A stretch of DNA of 64,000 nucleotides from Rhodocyclaceae bacterium (GTDB lineage: Bacteria > Pseudomonadota > Gammaproteobacteria > Burkholderiales > Rhodocyclaceae): the NCBI GenBank assembly GCA_023383815.1, contig JAHDYG010000004.1, forward strand, positions 1 to 64,000, read 5' to 3'. A program made the position numbers and the translations under genes. Under the pieces are notes generated by a model. It did not search any database. It had not been told where the DNA came from and saw only the letters and a list, made by a program, of their open reading frames with translations. Each line of letters begins with the position of its first letter. Position 1 is the first letter of the stretch. This document shows, piece by piece, positions 8,135 to 16,139 of the stretch.

Positions 8135-8208
8135 GCGCGCGACGCCTCGCTCTCATAGAGCTGGCTGGTGCCGATGACCTGGCCGTTTGTCGCCTTGAGG
8201 TTGAACAT
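8132..8208 (-). pseudogene. YegP/DUF1508-like domain remnant trapped between two REPs
   Basis: Reading leftwards from ATG 8208, the frame gives M-F-N-L-K-A-T-N-G-Q-V-I-G-T-S-Q-L-Y-E-S followed by E-A-S-R-A-E-N, which matches the DUF1508 (YegP) repeat pattern. The homology stops exactly where the REP at 8110-8134 begins, and translation then runs through the palindrome to a stop near 8072. The other REP (8211-8236) lies immediately upstream of the ATG. Normal YegP proteins have one or two complete ~50-residue repeats, so this is a broken fragment. Confidence 0.65.
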
Positions 8209-8210
8209 CA

Positions 8211-8236
8211 GAAACCGGGGACAGACCCCGGTTTCC
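8211..8236 (-). repeat. REP palindrome, reverse orientation
   Basis: The arms AAACCGGGG (8212-8220) and CCCCGGTTT (8226-8234) flank ACAGA, the reverse complement of the loop in the copy at 8110-8134. The two form an inverted (BIME-like) pair and lie between the convergent MFS and serA genes, where they could also act as a terminator. Confidence 0.75.
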
Positions 8237-8243
8237 TCGCATG

Positions 8244-9476
8244 TCAGTACAGGATCCGGCAGCGGATCGTGCCGTCAATGGTGGTGAGCTGGTCGAGGGC
8301 GACTGCGCTTGCCTCGGCATCGACGTCGATCACCACATAGCCGATCTCCGCGCTGGTCTGCAGATACTGGGCCGCGATGTTGATGCCGGCCGCCGAGAAG
8401 CGCTCGTTGATCCGCGCCAGCACCCCCGGAACGTTCCGGTGGATGTGCAGCAGGCGGCACTTGCCGGTGTGTTCCGGTAGCGAGACTTCGGGGAAGTTGA
8501 CCGCCGAGCTGGTCGAGCCGTTGTTGCTGTAGCGGATCAGTTTGGACGCGACCTCAACCCCGATGCTGGCCTGCGCTTCGGCGGTCGAGCCGCCGATGTG
8601 CGGCGTCAGGATCACGTTGTCAAAGCGCTGCAGGGGCGAGACGAACGGGTCGTCGTTGCCCTTGGGTTCAACCGGAAATACGTCGATCGCTGCCCCCCGC
8701 AGATGCCCCGCATCGAGCGCAGCCACGAGCGCGTCGATCTCCACCACCGAGCCGCGCGAGGCATTGATGAGATGGCTCCCCGGGCGCATCGATGCCAGTT
8801 GCGCAGCGCCGATCATGTTCCTGGTTTCGGCCGTCTCCGGCACGTGCAGGCTCACCACGTCGGCTGCGCCGAGCAGTGCTTCCAGGCGGTCGACCGGCCG
8901 GGCATTGCCGAGCGCCAGCTTGGGCTCGATGTCGTAATAGACGACCGACATGCCGAGGTGCTCGGCCAGCACCCCGATCTGGGTGCCGATATGCCCGTAG
9001 CCGACAATCCCCAGCGTCTTGCCGCGCACTTCGAAAGAGTGTTCGGCACTCTTGACCCAGCCGCCGCGGTGCTGCACGGCGTTCTTGAAGGGAATGCCGC
9101 GCATGAGCATGATGATCTCGCCCAGCACCAGCTCGGCGACACTGCGCGTATTCGAGTAGGGCGCGTTGAAGACCGGGATGCCCAGCGCGGCGGCGGCCGG
9201 CAGATCGACCTGGTTGGTGCCGATGCAGAAGCACCCCACGGCGACCAGCTTTGGCGCGTGCTGCAGCACCTCCGCGGTCAGGCGGGTGCGCGAGCGCAAA
9301 CCGACGAAGTGCGCATCGCGGATCGCAGCAATCAACGCTTCGCCCGCCAGCGCCTGGGGGTGCGTTTCCACCCACTGATACCCGTCGCGCTGCAAGGCCT
9401 CGACGGCGGACGGATGGATCCCTTCAAGCAGCAGGAACTTCAATCGGGTCTTGTCGTGCGAAAGCCTTGGGGGCAT
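8244..9476 (-). CDS. serA: D-3-phosphoglycerate dehydrogenase
   Basis: The 410-residue protein has the same length as E. coli SerA. It oxidises 3-phosphoglycerate to 3-phosphohydroxypyruvate with NAD, the first step of serine synthesis. Visible features are the NAD-binding G-Y-G-H-I-G-T-Q-I-G, N-A-S-R-G-S-V-V, the catalytic-His segment T-P-H-I-G-G-S-T-A-E-A-Q, and a C-terminal ACT domain (about the last 75 residues) that binds serine for feedback inhibition. The start at 9476 (M-P-P-R-L-S) is preceded by AGGAGA at 8 bases; the longer frame to 9545 lacks this. It lies downstream of the threonine aldolase gene on the same strand with a 65-bp gap. Confidence 0.93.
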   Translation of the reverse strand: MPPRLSHDKTRLKFLLLEGIHPSAVEALQRDGYQWVETHPQALAGEALIAAIRDAHFVGLRSRTRLTAEVLQHAPKLVAVGCFCIGTNQVDLPAAAALGIPVFNAPYSNTRSVAELVLGEIIMLMRGIPFKNAVQHRGGWVKSAEHSFEVRGKTLGIVGYGHIGTQIGVLAEHLGMSVVYYDIEPKLALGNARPVDRLEALLGAADVVSLHVPETAETRNMIGAAQLASMRPGSHLINASRGSVVEIDALVAALDAGHLRGAAIDVFPVEPKGNDDPFVSPLQRFDNVILTPHIGGSTAEAQASIGVEVASKLIRYSNNGSTSSAVNFPEVSLPEHTGKCRLLHIHRNVPGVLARINERFSAAGINIAAQYLQTSAEIGYVVIDVDAEASAVALDQLTTIDGTIRCRILY

Positions 9477-9541
9477 GGTCGTTCTCCTGTTCGGTGCGCG
9501 GGTCCCATGCTGCGCTCGCGCAGCCACGGCTTTGCAGGCGC

Positions 9542-10582
9542 TCACTCGTAGTACTGCCGGATCACGTCAATGGTGTCACGGATGTCGTCTTCGGAGATGT
9601 CCAGGTGCGTGACGATGCGGATCCGCTGCGCCGGCGGGCCGACCAGGATGCCGTGCCCGGCCAGGTGAGCGACGAGGGGGGCGCGGTCCGGTTCCTCGGC
9701 TTCCAGGAACAGCATGTTGGTGTCGCCGGGGTGTACCGTCAGGCGGTCGATGTCGGCAAGGCCTTCGGCCAGGCATCGCGCATTGGCGTGATCCTGCGCC
9801 AGCCGTGCAAGGTTGTGTTCGAGCGCGAACAAGCCGCACGCGGCCAGCACACCGGCCTGTCGCATGCCACCGCCGAGCATCTTCCGTATCCGCGCAGCCT
9901 TGTGGATGAAGTCTCGCCGGCCGCACAGCACCGACCCCACCGGCGCGCCGAGCCCCTTCGACAGGCAGACCGAGAGGCTGTCGAGCGACGAACTCAGGCG
10001 CGCGAGGGGAATGCCCAGCGCGACCATGGCGTTCCAGATGCGCGCGCCGTCGAGGTGCACGGCAAGCCCGTGATCCGCGGCCGTCCGGCACAGCGCGTCG
10101 ATGTGCTCGGGCGCCTGGATCTGCCCCGAGACGGTGTTCTCCAGCGCCAGCAGGCGCGCCTGTGCAAACCAGGTGGTATCGGGCTTGATCGCGGCCTTGA
10201 CCTGCTCGACCGACAAGCCGCCGTTCGAATCGGTGGGCAGCGGATTGGGCATGATGCCGCCGACCGCAGCGACCCCGCCGGCTTCGTAGACAAAGGTGTG
10301 ATAGTCCGCGCCTACGATGACCTCGTCACCGCGATTGCAGTGGCACATGAGGGCGATCAGGTTGCTTTGCGTGCCACTCGGCACGAACAGACCCGCTTCC
10401 ATTCCGGCCATCTCCGCCACGCGCGATTCGAGCGCCCGTACCGTGGGATCTTCGCCGTAGACATCGTCTCCGACCTCCGCCGCCGCCATGACCGCGCGCA
10501 TCGCGGCGCAGGGCTTCGTGACGGTGTCGCTGCGCAGATCGATCCGGTGCGCCGTGCTGCGGGTGCTGGATGAGGCATACAT
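9542..10582 (-). CDS. ltaE: Low-specificity L-threonine aldolase
   Basis: This 346-residue PLP enzyme cleaves L-threonine or L-allo-threonine to glycine and acetaldehyde. It begins with the family's I-D-L-R-S-D-T-V-T-K-P block and has G-D-D-V-Y-G-E-D-P-T-V. The PLP lysine is in S-V-C-L-S-K-G-L-G-A-P-V-G-S, and H-L-D-G-A-R-I-W-N-A lies at the cofactor pocket. AAGGAG precedes ATG 10582 by about 11 bases. With serA immediately downstream, the pair forms a serine/glycine metabolism unit. Confidence 0.92.
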   Translation of the reverse strand: MYASSSTRSTAHRIDLRSDTVTKPCAAMRAVMAAAEVGDDVYGEDPTVRALESRVAEMAGMEAGLFVPSGTQSNLIALMCHCNRGDEVIVGADYHTFVYEAGGVAAVGGIMPNPLPTDSNGGLSVEQVKAAIKPDTTWFAQARLLALENTVSGQIQAPEHIDALCRTAADHGLAVHLDGARIWNAMVALGIPLARLSSSLDSLSVCLSKGLGAPVGSVLCGRRDFIHKAARIRKMLGGGMRQAGVLAACGLFALEHNLARLAQDHANARCLAEGLADIDRLTVHPGDTNMLFLEAEEPDRAPLVAHLAGHGILVGPPAQRIRIVTHLDISEDDIRDTIDVIRQYYE

Positions 10583-10657
10583 GGGGGCTTTGCTCCTTGT
10601 CTATGCGGATGGCCCGTTTCGCAGGCTCCGGAACACGATAGCGCGTCTCGTGAACCG

Positions 10658-10683
10658 AAAACCCGGGGCAGACCCCGGTTTCC
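10658..10683 (-). repeat. REP palindrome downstream of the RAYT gene
   Basis: The core CCGGGG-CAGA-CCCCGG is flanked by AAA and TTT. It is in the same orientation as the 8211-8236 copy and lies 13 bp after the RAYT stop codon, the usual position of a REP next to its transposase. Confidence 0.7.
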
Positions 10684-10695
10684 GCTGATTCGTAC

Positions 10696-11409
10696 TCAAA
10701 CCAGCTCGCCGCACTCTGGCTCACTCACTTTACGTGGGCGTCCCGAGCGCCCTGGTACTGCGCGCCGCCCAAGCGCCTCGGATACCTGCGAAGCAAACCG
10801 CTCGCCACCCAGCGCAAAATTGCCATTGGTTGCCTGCCGGATCTCATCCACCCTCCCAGGGTCGAGTTCATGGCGAAAGAGTTCCCGGTAGGCCGCCTGA
10901 CGCCCTTCGGCGTCAGAACCCAACGCCTCATACAGAGGATGGGGCCGCAGCACGCGGTCGGCTTCACCGTGCGCGTTGACGCGATAGCTTGACCAGCGAT
11001 ACTCCGCCGGATGCGTCGCCAGGCCCGCGCGCACCGGGTTCAGCTCGATGTAGCGCTGGCAGGCCAGAAGGTAATCCTCCTCCTGCACAAGGCAGGAGCG
11101 GAAACGCCCCTCCCACAACGTTCCACTGCGCCGGTAGACGCGGTTCACGTACTGCACGTAGCGCTGGCCCAGCGCCTTCATCAAAGCGCCGCCCGCATCG
11201 GCACGCTCGGAAGTGAGCAGCAGATGCACATGATTGGTCATCAGCGCATAGGCGTGAATCCGGCATTGCGTCCTGTCGGCATACTCCGCCAGCCAGTCCA
11301 GGTAGCGACGATAGTCCTCGTCGGCGAAGAAGCAGGGCTGGCGATTGTTGCCCCGCTGGATCAGATGCACCGGAACATTCGGCAAGGCGATGCGGGCGCG
11401 TCGCGGCAT
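10696..11409 (-). CDS. REP-associated tyrosine transposase (RAYT, IS200-like Y1)
   Basis: This 237-residue protein belongs to the TnpA-REP/Y1 transposase family that mobilises REP palindromes. The HUH pair is in Y-A-L-M-T-N-H-V-H-L-L-L. The putative catalytic Tyr helix is G-Q-R-Y-V-Q-Y-V-N-R-V-Y-R-R-S-G-T-L-W-E-G-R-F. The I-E-L-N-P-V-R-A-G-L and Y-R-W-S-S-Y motifs are typical of RAYTs. It is flanked by REP-like sequences on both sides (10658-10683 and 11453-11477) that share the GGGGACAGACC core with the dispersed copies. The frame is intact, so it could be active. Confidence 0.93.
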   Translation of the reverse strand: MPRRARIALPNVPVHLIQRGNNRQPCFFADEDYRRYLDWLAEYADRTQCRIHAYALMTNHVHLLLTSERADAGGALMKALGQRYVQYVNRVYRRSGTLWEGRFRSCLVQEEDYLLACQRYIELNPVRAGLATHPAEYRWSSYRVNAHGEADRVLRPHPLYEALGSDAEGRQAAYRELFRHELDPGRVDEIRQATNGNFALGGERFASQVSEALGRRAVPGRSGRPRKVSEPECGELV

Positions 11410-11452
11410 GAAGGACTCCGGTGGGCGGGCGTAGGCGAAGTGTAGCAGGGCC

Positions 11453-11477
11453 GGAAAACCGTGGTCTGTCCCCTATT
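11453..11477 (+). repeat. Degenerate REP palindrome upstream of the RAYT gene
   Basis: AAAACCGTGGTCTGTCCCCT is a variant of the forward-orientation REP with arm mismatches. It lies 44 bp upstream of the RAYT start and opposes the 10658-10683 copy, so the transposase gene is bracketed by inverted REPs. Confidence 0.65.
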
Positions 11478-11498
11478 ATTCCGCCGCTGACGGACTGC

Positions 11499-11525
11499 TT
11501 GCATTCCGTTTTTTGGCGGTATATG
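11499..11525 (+). promoter_or_regulatory. Candidate promoter of ccdAB
   Basis: TTGCAT (11499-11504) and TATATG (11520-11525) are spaced by 15 bp, a little short of optimum. A strong AGAAGGAG box follows at 11538-11545, 9 bases before the ccdA ATG. Confidence 0.4.
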
Positions 11526-11554
11526 TTTGCGGTATTTAGAAGGAGTACTCAGGC

Positions 11555-11809
11555 ATGGTATCCACGACGAAACGCAAGACGTCCATGACTCTCGATATCG
11601 AAGTGCTTGACTGCGCCAGGGCACTTGAGATCAACGTGTCTGCCGTGGCCGAAGCGGCGCTCAGGAAAGCGATCGCTGAAGCCCGGCACAAGCAGTGGCT
11701 CGACGAGAACGCGGATGCCTTCGCAGCACAGGCGGACTGGCACGAGCGCAACGGACACCCGCTGGCTGAAATCATGTGTGCGCCGGGAGCTAATGTGTGG
11801 AGCGCCTGA
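11555..11809 (+). CDS. ccdA: CcdA-like antitoxin
   Basis: This 84-residue antitoxin of a type II module has an N-terminal ribbon-helix-helix-like part (K-R-K-T-S-M-T-L-D-I-E-V-L-D-C-A-R-A-L-E-I) for DNA binding. The toxin-binding tail W-L-D-E-N-A-D-A-F-A-A-Q-A-D-W-H-E-R-N-G matches the W-x-x-E-N-x-E-x-F-x-x-Y-N-x-x-V-E-x-x-G motif of CcdA. It overlaps the toxin gene by 13 bp, the usual coupling. In CcdAB systems the complex represses its own promoter. It sits in the accessory belt next to the RAYT. Confidence 0.88.
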   Translation: MVSTTKRKTSMTLDIEVLDCARALEINVSAVAEAALRKAIAEARHKQWLDENADAFAAQADWHERNGHPLAEIMCAPGANVWSA

Positions 11810-12087
11810 CCCGGTACGATGTGGCGGAATACAAAGGGGTGGCGATGGTCGTTGTCGAAAGCGACCTCTTGCCGCCCGATCCGGTGGTGGTCGTAATCCC
11901 GCTGCTTCCAGACTATCCGGCGGTCAAGGATTTGAACCCTGAGGTCTTGCACGACGGCAAGCGTTTGATTGTTGCAACCCGCCTGATCGCCGCTGTGCGA
12001 AGGTCGAGTTTGCGCCGCGCCGGGAGTGTGTCGGATCAGGGTGATCGGATAAATCGAGCGATCGATGTCTTGATGGCAGGGGTGTAA
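11797..12087 (+). CDS. ccdB: CcdB-like toxin
   Basis: This 96-residue product pairs with the upstream CcdA. CcdB toxins poison DNA gyrase. Family features are V-V-V-V-I-P-L-L-P in the central sheet, the N-P-E-V-L-H-D-G-K-R-L-I-V-A-T segment, and an I-x-R-A-I-D-V-L-M-x-G C-terminal helix typical of CcdB. The length is close to the ~100 residues of F-plasmid CcdB. No frameshift or truncation is seen, so the module is probably functional. Confidence 0.87.
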   Translation: MERLTRYDVAEYKGVAMVVVESDLLPPDPVVVVIPLLPDYPAVKDLNPEVLHDGKRLIVATRLIAAVRRSSLRRAGSVSDQGDRINRAIDVLMAGV

Positions 12088-12110
12088 TTTCGTCCCGTAC
12101 CAAGGAAGCG

Positions 12111-12140
12111 GGGAAAACAGGGGAAAACAACAGGAAAACA
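12111..12140. repeat. Short tandem-like GGGAAAACA repeats
   Basis: GGGAAAACA occurs at 12111 and 12121, with AGGAAAACA at 12132. They are directly adjacent to a degenerate REP, downstream of ccdB. This is a local slippage-type repeat with no evident function. Confidence 0.4.
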
Positions 12141-12160
12141 GGGGGCAAGCCACGGTTTCT
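12133..12160 (-). repeat. Degenerate REP, reverse orientation
   Basis: AACAGGGGGCAAGCCACGGT followed by TTCTGG matches the reverse complement of the copy at 11453-11477 (the CCACGGTTT end is shared). It forms an inverted pair with the copy at 12196-12216. Confidence 0.5.
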
Positions 12161-12195
12161 GGGAATTCTGTCAAACATGCTCGGTCAGCCAATCA

Positions 12196-12216
12196 AGGGT
12201 CTGTCTCCTATTTTCC
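12196..12216 (+). repeat. Degenerate REP, forward orientation, abutting an orphan gene
   Basis: AGGGTCTGTCTCCTATTTTC is a variant of the REP core (GGTCTGTCCCCTATT at the RAYT). It lies exactly at the 3' end of the AT-rich gene 12216-12692, marking a junction between host-like and foreign-looking DNA. Confidence 0.5.
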
Positions 12217-12692
12217 TATTTTCTATTACCGATTACCGCAAGCCGCAGCAACGTAGATATAGGTTCGGAAGGGCTGTTGATACAGCCCTCATGCGCCCAC
12301 TCTAACTGGGCATTCGGTACTTGATGATAGAGTTCGCGCAACCAATCAATGAAAGCGGTCTGACGTGCTGAGTTCCAATAATCAAGACCGCTGTTGAAAT
12401 CAATTGCTAATTCATCGTCTTCAATTCTAATGGCTACACCCTCAAGAACTGTATTACCTATAAGCAAAGGGGTGAATTCGTAGTCAATATCCCGCAATTT
12501 AGACTCCCCAAAGTAAATACCCGATTCTTGGTCTGTAGGCTGTACCCAAATTGCATATATTGCTGCTTGCCCGTAGGTTTGACATGCGTAATTAAACAGA
12601 CGTGCAACGTCATTTGGTTCAAGATTTTTGAACCAAATGTCTTGAAAGCCATCTCCGCGGTACTCTGCAAATATTGAATCGAAATATGCCAT
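12216..12692 (-). CDS. Orphan hypothetical protein of atypical, AT-rich composition
   Basis: This 158-residue acidic protein (M-A-Y-F-D-S-I-F-A-E-Y-R-G-D-G-F-Q-D-I-W-F) is rich in D, E, N and Y, and I assign no family. Base composition is visibly far more AT-rich than any neighbour, with A/T third positions, so recent horizontal acquisition is likely. There is no signal peptide or membrane segment. Small acidic soluble proteins of this kind are often immunity proteins or remnants of polymorphic toxin loci, but no partner is present here. A degenerate REP abuts its stop codon. Confidence 0.65.
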   Translation of the reverse strand: MAYFDSIFAEYRGDGFQDIWFKNLEPNDVARLFNYACQTYGQAAIYAIWVQPTDQESGIYFGESKLRDIDYEFTPLLIGNTVLEGVAIRIEDDELAIDFNSGLDYWNSARQTAFIDWLRELYHQVPNAQLEWAHEGCINSPSEPISTLLRLAVIGNRK

Positions 12693-12919
12693 TGCTGTAT
12701 CTGTGCGATGCCGAACGTGTCTTCATCCGCAGCCCTGCCGACTCGTCCGGATCGCTGCGGTATCACCTGGCGAACCCCGCAGCGCGAAGTGCTTGCGGTT
12801 CTTGGAGTTCGGCGCTGGTGCTGAATTTATGAACAGTTATAAATCGTCCAGGAAACCCGCCGGCAGTTGGGTGGGCAGTCGGTGGGGGCGGGTGTGCGCT
12901 GGAGGCTCCCCGAAGCGCA
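12693..12919. other. Non-coding stretch between the orphan gene and the nrdJ terminator
   Basis: I see no credible gene here. The + strand frame that crosses it has no ribosome-binding site and no protein-like pattern. The left part probably holds the promoter of the leftward orphan gene. Confidence 0.4.
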
Positions 12920-12955
12920 CGAAGGCGCCGATCGGGTGTCCGATGGGCGCCTTCG
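12920..12955. terminator. Strong hairpin downstream of nrdJ
   Basis: Arms CGAAGGCGCC (12920-12929) and GGCGCCTTCG (12946-12955) are perfect, with a second inner pair ATCGG/CCGAT closing a four-base loop. It begins 35 bp beyond the nrdJ stop in the direction of transcription. The T-run is short. Confidence 0.6.
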
Positions 12956-12989
12956 CGTTTCATGGTGCGGGCTTCCGGAGGGTGGGCGG

Positions 12990-15821
12990 TCAGCCGCAGG
13001 TTCCCACTGCGCCGCAGGCGGTGCAGAAGTCGCAGCCATCCTTGCGGATCACCGAGTAGTTGCCGCATTCCCCGCACAGGCTGCCCTGCATGACTTCGGG
13101 GTCGCTGTCCTGGTGGGGGGCTTCGAGGATGCCCATTTCGCGGGTTGGGTAGCCTCTTTCATCGAGCACGCCGAGCATTGCGTAGCGGTGGATGATGAGC
13201 TGGGCGATGTAGGCGACGGTGCTCGGGTAGTTTTGCTGGCGGCGGGTGCCGGGGACGAAGGCCATGAAGTCGCCCAGCGGCTCGGGGTAGTTGAGGAGCT
13301 TGCGGAGCTTCATGCCGATCCAGGCCGGATCCATGACGCGCATGTCGAGCGACAGGATGCGGGTGAGGCCGTCGAGCGCGCGCGGGTAGTTGCCGGAGAG
13401 CCAGACCGAGTAGGGGCGGGTGACGCCGTCGGGCAGGGTGATCTCCTTCAGGCCGAGCACGAAGTCTTCGCCGGTGGCGGGGTTGGCGATGTCGACGGTC
13501 CAGGACAGCGTGCCGTCGGTGCCGGTCTTGGGCTCCTGCTGGCTGAAGAGGGTGTCGAGCACCGGGGTGGGGGTGTCGGCGACTTCGAGCGCGCCGAGCT
13601 TCTCGCAGCGGTAGCGCACGACCTGGGCGAAGGCCGAGACCACGCCGGGGAAGAGCTTCTTCTCGCCGTGCGGCGGGAAGGGCATCTCGAAGGACTTTTC
13701 GCCGATGGTGCGGGCGAGCGTTTCGAGCTTGAGCGCGAGCCAGCCGCGGTCATTGGCGCGCATGTCCATCGACAGCGTCTTGGCGACGGCGCCCAGGCCG
13801 CGCGGCTGGTCGGCGCCGTTCACCCACACCTCGAACGGGAAGCCGGTGCCCTGGCTCGGGCCGCTGTTCTCGATGTGGCCGACGAAGAGCGCGAACTCGC
13901 CCTGCGGGATGCCGAGCATGTAGGTCCAGGCCATGTTGCCGTCGGGCAGCTCGGGGCGGCCGGGCCAGCGCAGGCTGGAGAGCACCGGCGCGGGCAGGCT
14001 CTTGATCGACAGGCGGCGGTTGGCGTCGGAGAGCTCGACATCCTGCGGCTGCTTCTGCTCGGTGGGGGTCACCGAAAGCACCGCGCCGAGCACGCTGTTG
14101 GGGCGGTAGGTCGCCAGGCCCTTGAGGCCGGCCTTCCACGCGGTGAGGTAGAGATCCTCGAAATCGGCGTAGGGGTAGTCGGCCGGGACGTTGACCGTCT
14201 TCGAGATCGAAGTGTCGATGTAGGGCGCGACCGCGGCGACCATGTCCTTGTGCGCCTGGGCGGAAATCTCGAGCGCGGTGACGAAGTAGGGCGGCAGCTT
14301 GTTGACGTCGCCGCCGACGTGCTTGTACAGGCGCCAGGCGTAATCCTCGACCGCGTATTCCTTGAAGGTGCCGTCGGCCATGCGCTTTCTGCGCGTGTAG
14401 GTGTAGGAGAAGGGCGGCTCGATGCCATTGGAGGCGTTGTCGGCAAAGGCGAGCGAGATGGTGCCGGTGGGCGCGATCGACAGCAGGTGCGAGTTGCGGA
14501 TGCCGTGCTTGCGGATCTTGTCCTTGATGTCGGCGGGCAGGCGCGAGGCGAAGTTGCCGCCCGACAGATAGAGATCGGCGTTGAAGAGCGGGAAGGCGCC
14601 GCGCTCGGTGGCGAGCTGGACCGAGGCGAGGTAGGCGCGGTTGCGCATGAATTCCGAGATCTGCGTGGCCATCGCACGCGCCTCGGGCGTGTCGTAGCGC
14701 AACTGCAGCATGATCAGCGCATCCCCCAGGCCGGTGAAGCCGAGGCCCACGCGGCGCTTGGAGGCGGCCTCCTTGGCCTGCTCGGGCAGCGGCCAGTGCG
14801 TGACGTCGAGCACGTTGTCGAGCATGCGGATCGCGCTGTCGACGACCTTGCCGAAGCCTTCGAAATCGAACGCGGCCTTGCCCGAGAACGGGTTCGTGAC
14901 GAAGGGGGTGAGGTTGATCGAGCCCAGGTCGCAGCAGCCATAGGGCGGCAGCGGCTGCTCGGCGCAGGGGTTGGTGGCCTCGATGGTCTCGCAGCCCGGC
15001 TCGGCGTGGTCGTAGGTCGAGCGCATGATCTGGTCCCACAGCTCGCGTGCGCGCACCTTGCGGTACACCCAGGTGCCGTCGTCGAGCGGATAGGCGCCCG
15101 AAGCCTTGAGATCGGCAACCGGCTCGGCCTTGTGCACCAGCTCGACATCGGTGTCGGCCTCGACCGCCTTCATGAAGGCATCGGTGACGCCGACCGAGAT
15201 GTTGAAGTTGGTGAGATCGCCGTGGTCCTTGGCGTGGATGAATTCCTCGATGTCGGGGTGGTCGCAGCGCAGCACCCCCATCTGCGCGCCGCGCCGTGCG
15301 CCGGCCGACTCGACCGTCTCGCACGAGCGGTCGAACACGCGCATGTAGGACACCGGGCCGGAGGCGTTCGAGAGCGTGCCCTTCACCAGCGCGCCCTTGG
15401 GCCGGATGCTCGAAAAATCGTAGCCCACGCCACCGCCGCGGCGCATGGTCTCGGCCGCCTGCGCGAGTGCGGTGTAGATGCCGGGGCGGCCATCGATGGA
15501 TTCGGTCACCGAGTCGCCCACCGGCTGCACGAAGCAGTTGATCAGCGTGGCCTGCAGGCGGGTGCCGGCGGCGCTGTTGATGCGCCCGGCGGGCACGAAG
15601 CCGTGTTCCTGCGCTTCGAGGAACTTCGCCTCCCAGTGCGCGCGGCGCTCCTCGGGCTCGACCGCGGCGAGCGCGCGCGCCACGCGGGCGCGGACTTCGG
15701 CGACGGTTTTCTCGTCATCCTTGGCGTATTTCTCGACGAGCACCTCGTCGCAGATTTCCTGGGGCGGGAGGGTGGAAGCGTCGGCCTTGAGTCGGGTCGG
15801 GTGATCGTTCTTCGCGCTCAT
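12990..15821 (-). CDS. nrdJ: Adenosylcobalamin-dependent ribonucleoside-diphosphate reductase (class II)
   Basis: This 943-residue enzyme reduces ribonucleotides to deoxyribonucleotides with a B12-generated radical. Seen: the redox Cys in T-L-I-N-C-F (C96), the active-site loop N-P-C-A-E-Q-P at 284-290 followed by [15 protein letters not shown] near 451-456, and a C-terminal Cys-rich tail C-G-E-C-x(10)-C-D-F-C-x-x-C (916-936), the thioredoxin-exchange or zinc element. Residues ~626-745 and ~770-885 are two copies of a TSCPD-like domain. The start at 15821 (M-S-A-K-N-D) was chosen; the upstream extension lies in AT-rich leader. No nrdAB or small subunit is nearby, as expected for class II, and it works with or without oxygen. 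Confidence 0.92.
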   Translation of the reverse strand: MSAKNDHPTRLKADASTLPPQEICDEVLVEKYAKDDEKTVAEVRARVARALAAVEPEERRAHWEAKFLEAQEHGFVPAGRINSAAGTRLQATLINCFVQPVGDSVTESIDGRPGIYTALAQAAETMRRGGGVGYDFSSIRPKGALVKGTLSNASGPVSYMRVFDRSCETVESAGARRGAQMGVLRCDHPDIEEFIHAKDHGDLTNFNISVGVTDAFMKAVEADTDVELVHKAEPVADLKASGAYPLDDGTWVYRKVRARELWDQIMRSTYDHAEPGCETIEATNPCAEQPLPPYGCCDLGSINLTPFVTNPFSGKAAFDFEGFGKVVDSAIRMLDNVLDVTHWPLPEQAKEAASKRRVGLGFTGLGDALIMLQLRYDTPEARAMATQISEFMRNRAYLASVQLATERGAFPLFNADLYLSGGNFASRLPADIKDKIRKHGIRNSHLLSIAPTGTISLAFADNASNGIEPPFSYTYTRRKRMADGTFKEYAVEDYAWRLYKHVGGDVNKLPPYFVTALEISAQAHKDMVAAVAPYIDTSISKTVNVPADYPYADFEDLYLTAWKAGLKGLATYRPNSVLGAVLSVTPTEQKQPQDVELSDANRRLSIKSLPAPVLSSLRWPGRPELPDGNMAWTYMLGIPQGEFALFVGHIENSGPSQGTGFPFEVWVNGADQPRGLGAVAKTLSMDMRANDRGWLALKLETLARTIGEKSFEMPFPPHGEKKLFPGVVSAFAQVVRYRCEKLGALEVADTPTPVLDTLFSQQEPKTGTDGTLSWTVDIANPATGEDFVLGLKEITLPDGVTRPYSVWLSGNYPRALDGLTRILSLDMRVMDPAWIGMKLRKLLNYPEPLGDFMAFVPGTRRQQNYPSTVAYIAQLIIHRYAMLGVLDERGYPTREMGILEAPHQDSDPEVMQGSLCGECGNYSVIRKDGCDFCTACGAVGTCG

Positions 15822-16023
15822 GATCGTATTGTTGTCTCCGCATGGTGATGTTCGATGCATGCGGTGAAGAATAGCTCGGAAAATCCGTGAACGCAAAAAA
15901 ATAAAAACTATAAAAAACAGTAGCTTGAAGATTTGTGCGGTATGTCAATCCTTTTTGCAGTACTAGATCTAGTAGCAAATTCCGCGCTGCTGCAGAGCAA
16001 TAAGCAAGGATTTTCAAGCACTT
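15822..16023 (-). promoter_or_regulatory. AT-rich nrdJ upstream region with a 14-bp palindrome
   Basis: This AT-rich region contains TTGACA on the minus strand (15948-15943) as a perfect -35, and just upstream a perfect palindrome TACTAGATCTAGTA (15961-15974). The best -10 is weak (GCTACT at 18 bp). The palindrome is a plausible operator and only partly resembles NrdR boxes. I see no B12-box, so a cobalamin riboswitch is not supported. A run of A's lies at 15895-15917. Confidence 0.45.
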
Positions 16024-16101
16024 TTGACTGAATCCTGGCGCGGTGTCGCGCAGGCGGGTGCCCGGCGCGGCGCAGAGGCGGGAAGCTTCGAAGCGGAGGC
16101 G

Positions 16102-16125
16102 GCCGGACGGCGTGGGCCGTCCGGC
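16102..16125. terminator. Hairpin terminator beyond the TonB-receptor remnant
   Basis: Arms GCCGGACGGC (16102-16111) and GCCGTCCGGC (16116-16125) are perfect around a GTGG loop. It lies 14 bp past the stop of the receptor remnant in the minus direction, so it is probably that lost gene's original terminator, now ending the vapBC transcript. Confidence 0.65.
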
Positions 16126-16139
16126 ACTGGCAGGGGGCG

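Noticed and set aside
12703..13059. 118-codon + strand frame in the gap before nrdJ
   Set aside because: Its product shows no protein-like pattern, it has no ribosome-binding site, and it runs through the terminator hairpin and into nrdJ antisense.
12867..15848. 993-codon open frame on the + strand
   Set aside because: It is the antisense shadow of nrdJ caused by high GC3; it has a low-complexity Arg/Gly/Val-rich product and no family match, whereas nrdJ has all catalytic motifs.
15961..15974. NrdR box
   Set aside because: The palindrome only partly resembles the NrdR consensus and no second box at the usual spacing was found, so it is reported only as an unassigned operator candidate.
15822..16023. 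Cobalamin riboswitch ahead of nrdJ
   Set aside because: No B12-box or extended conserved stem pattern was recognisable; only a promoter and a palindrome are seen.
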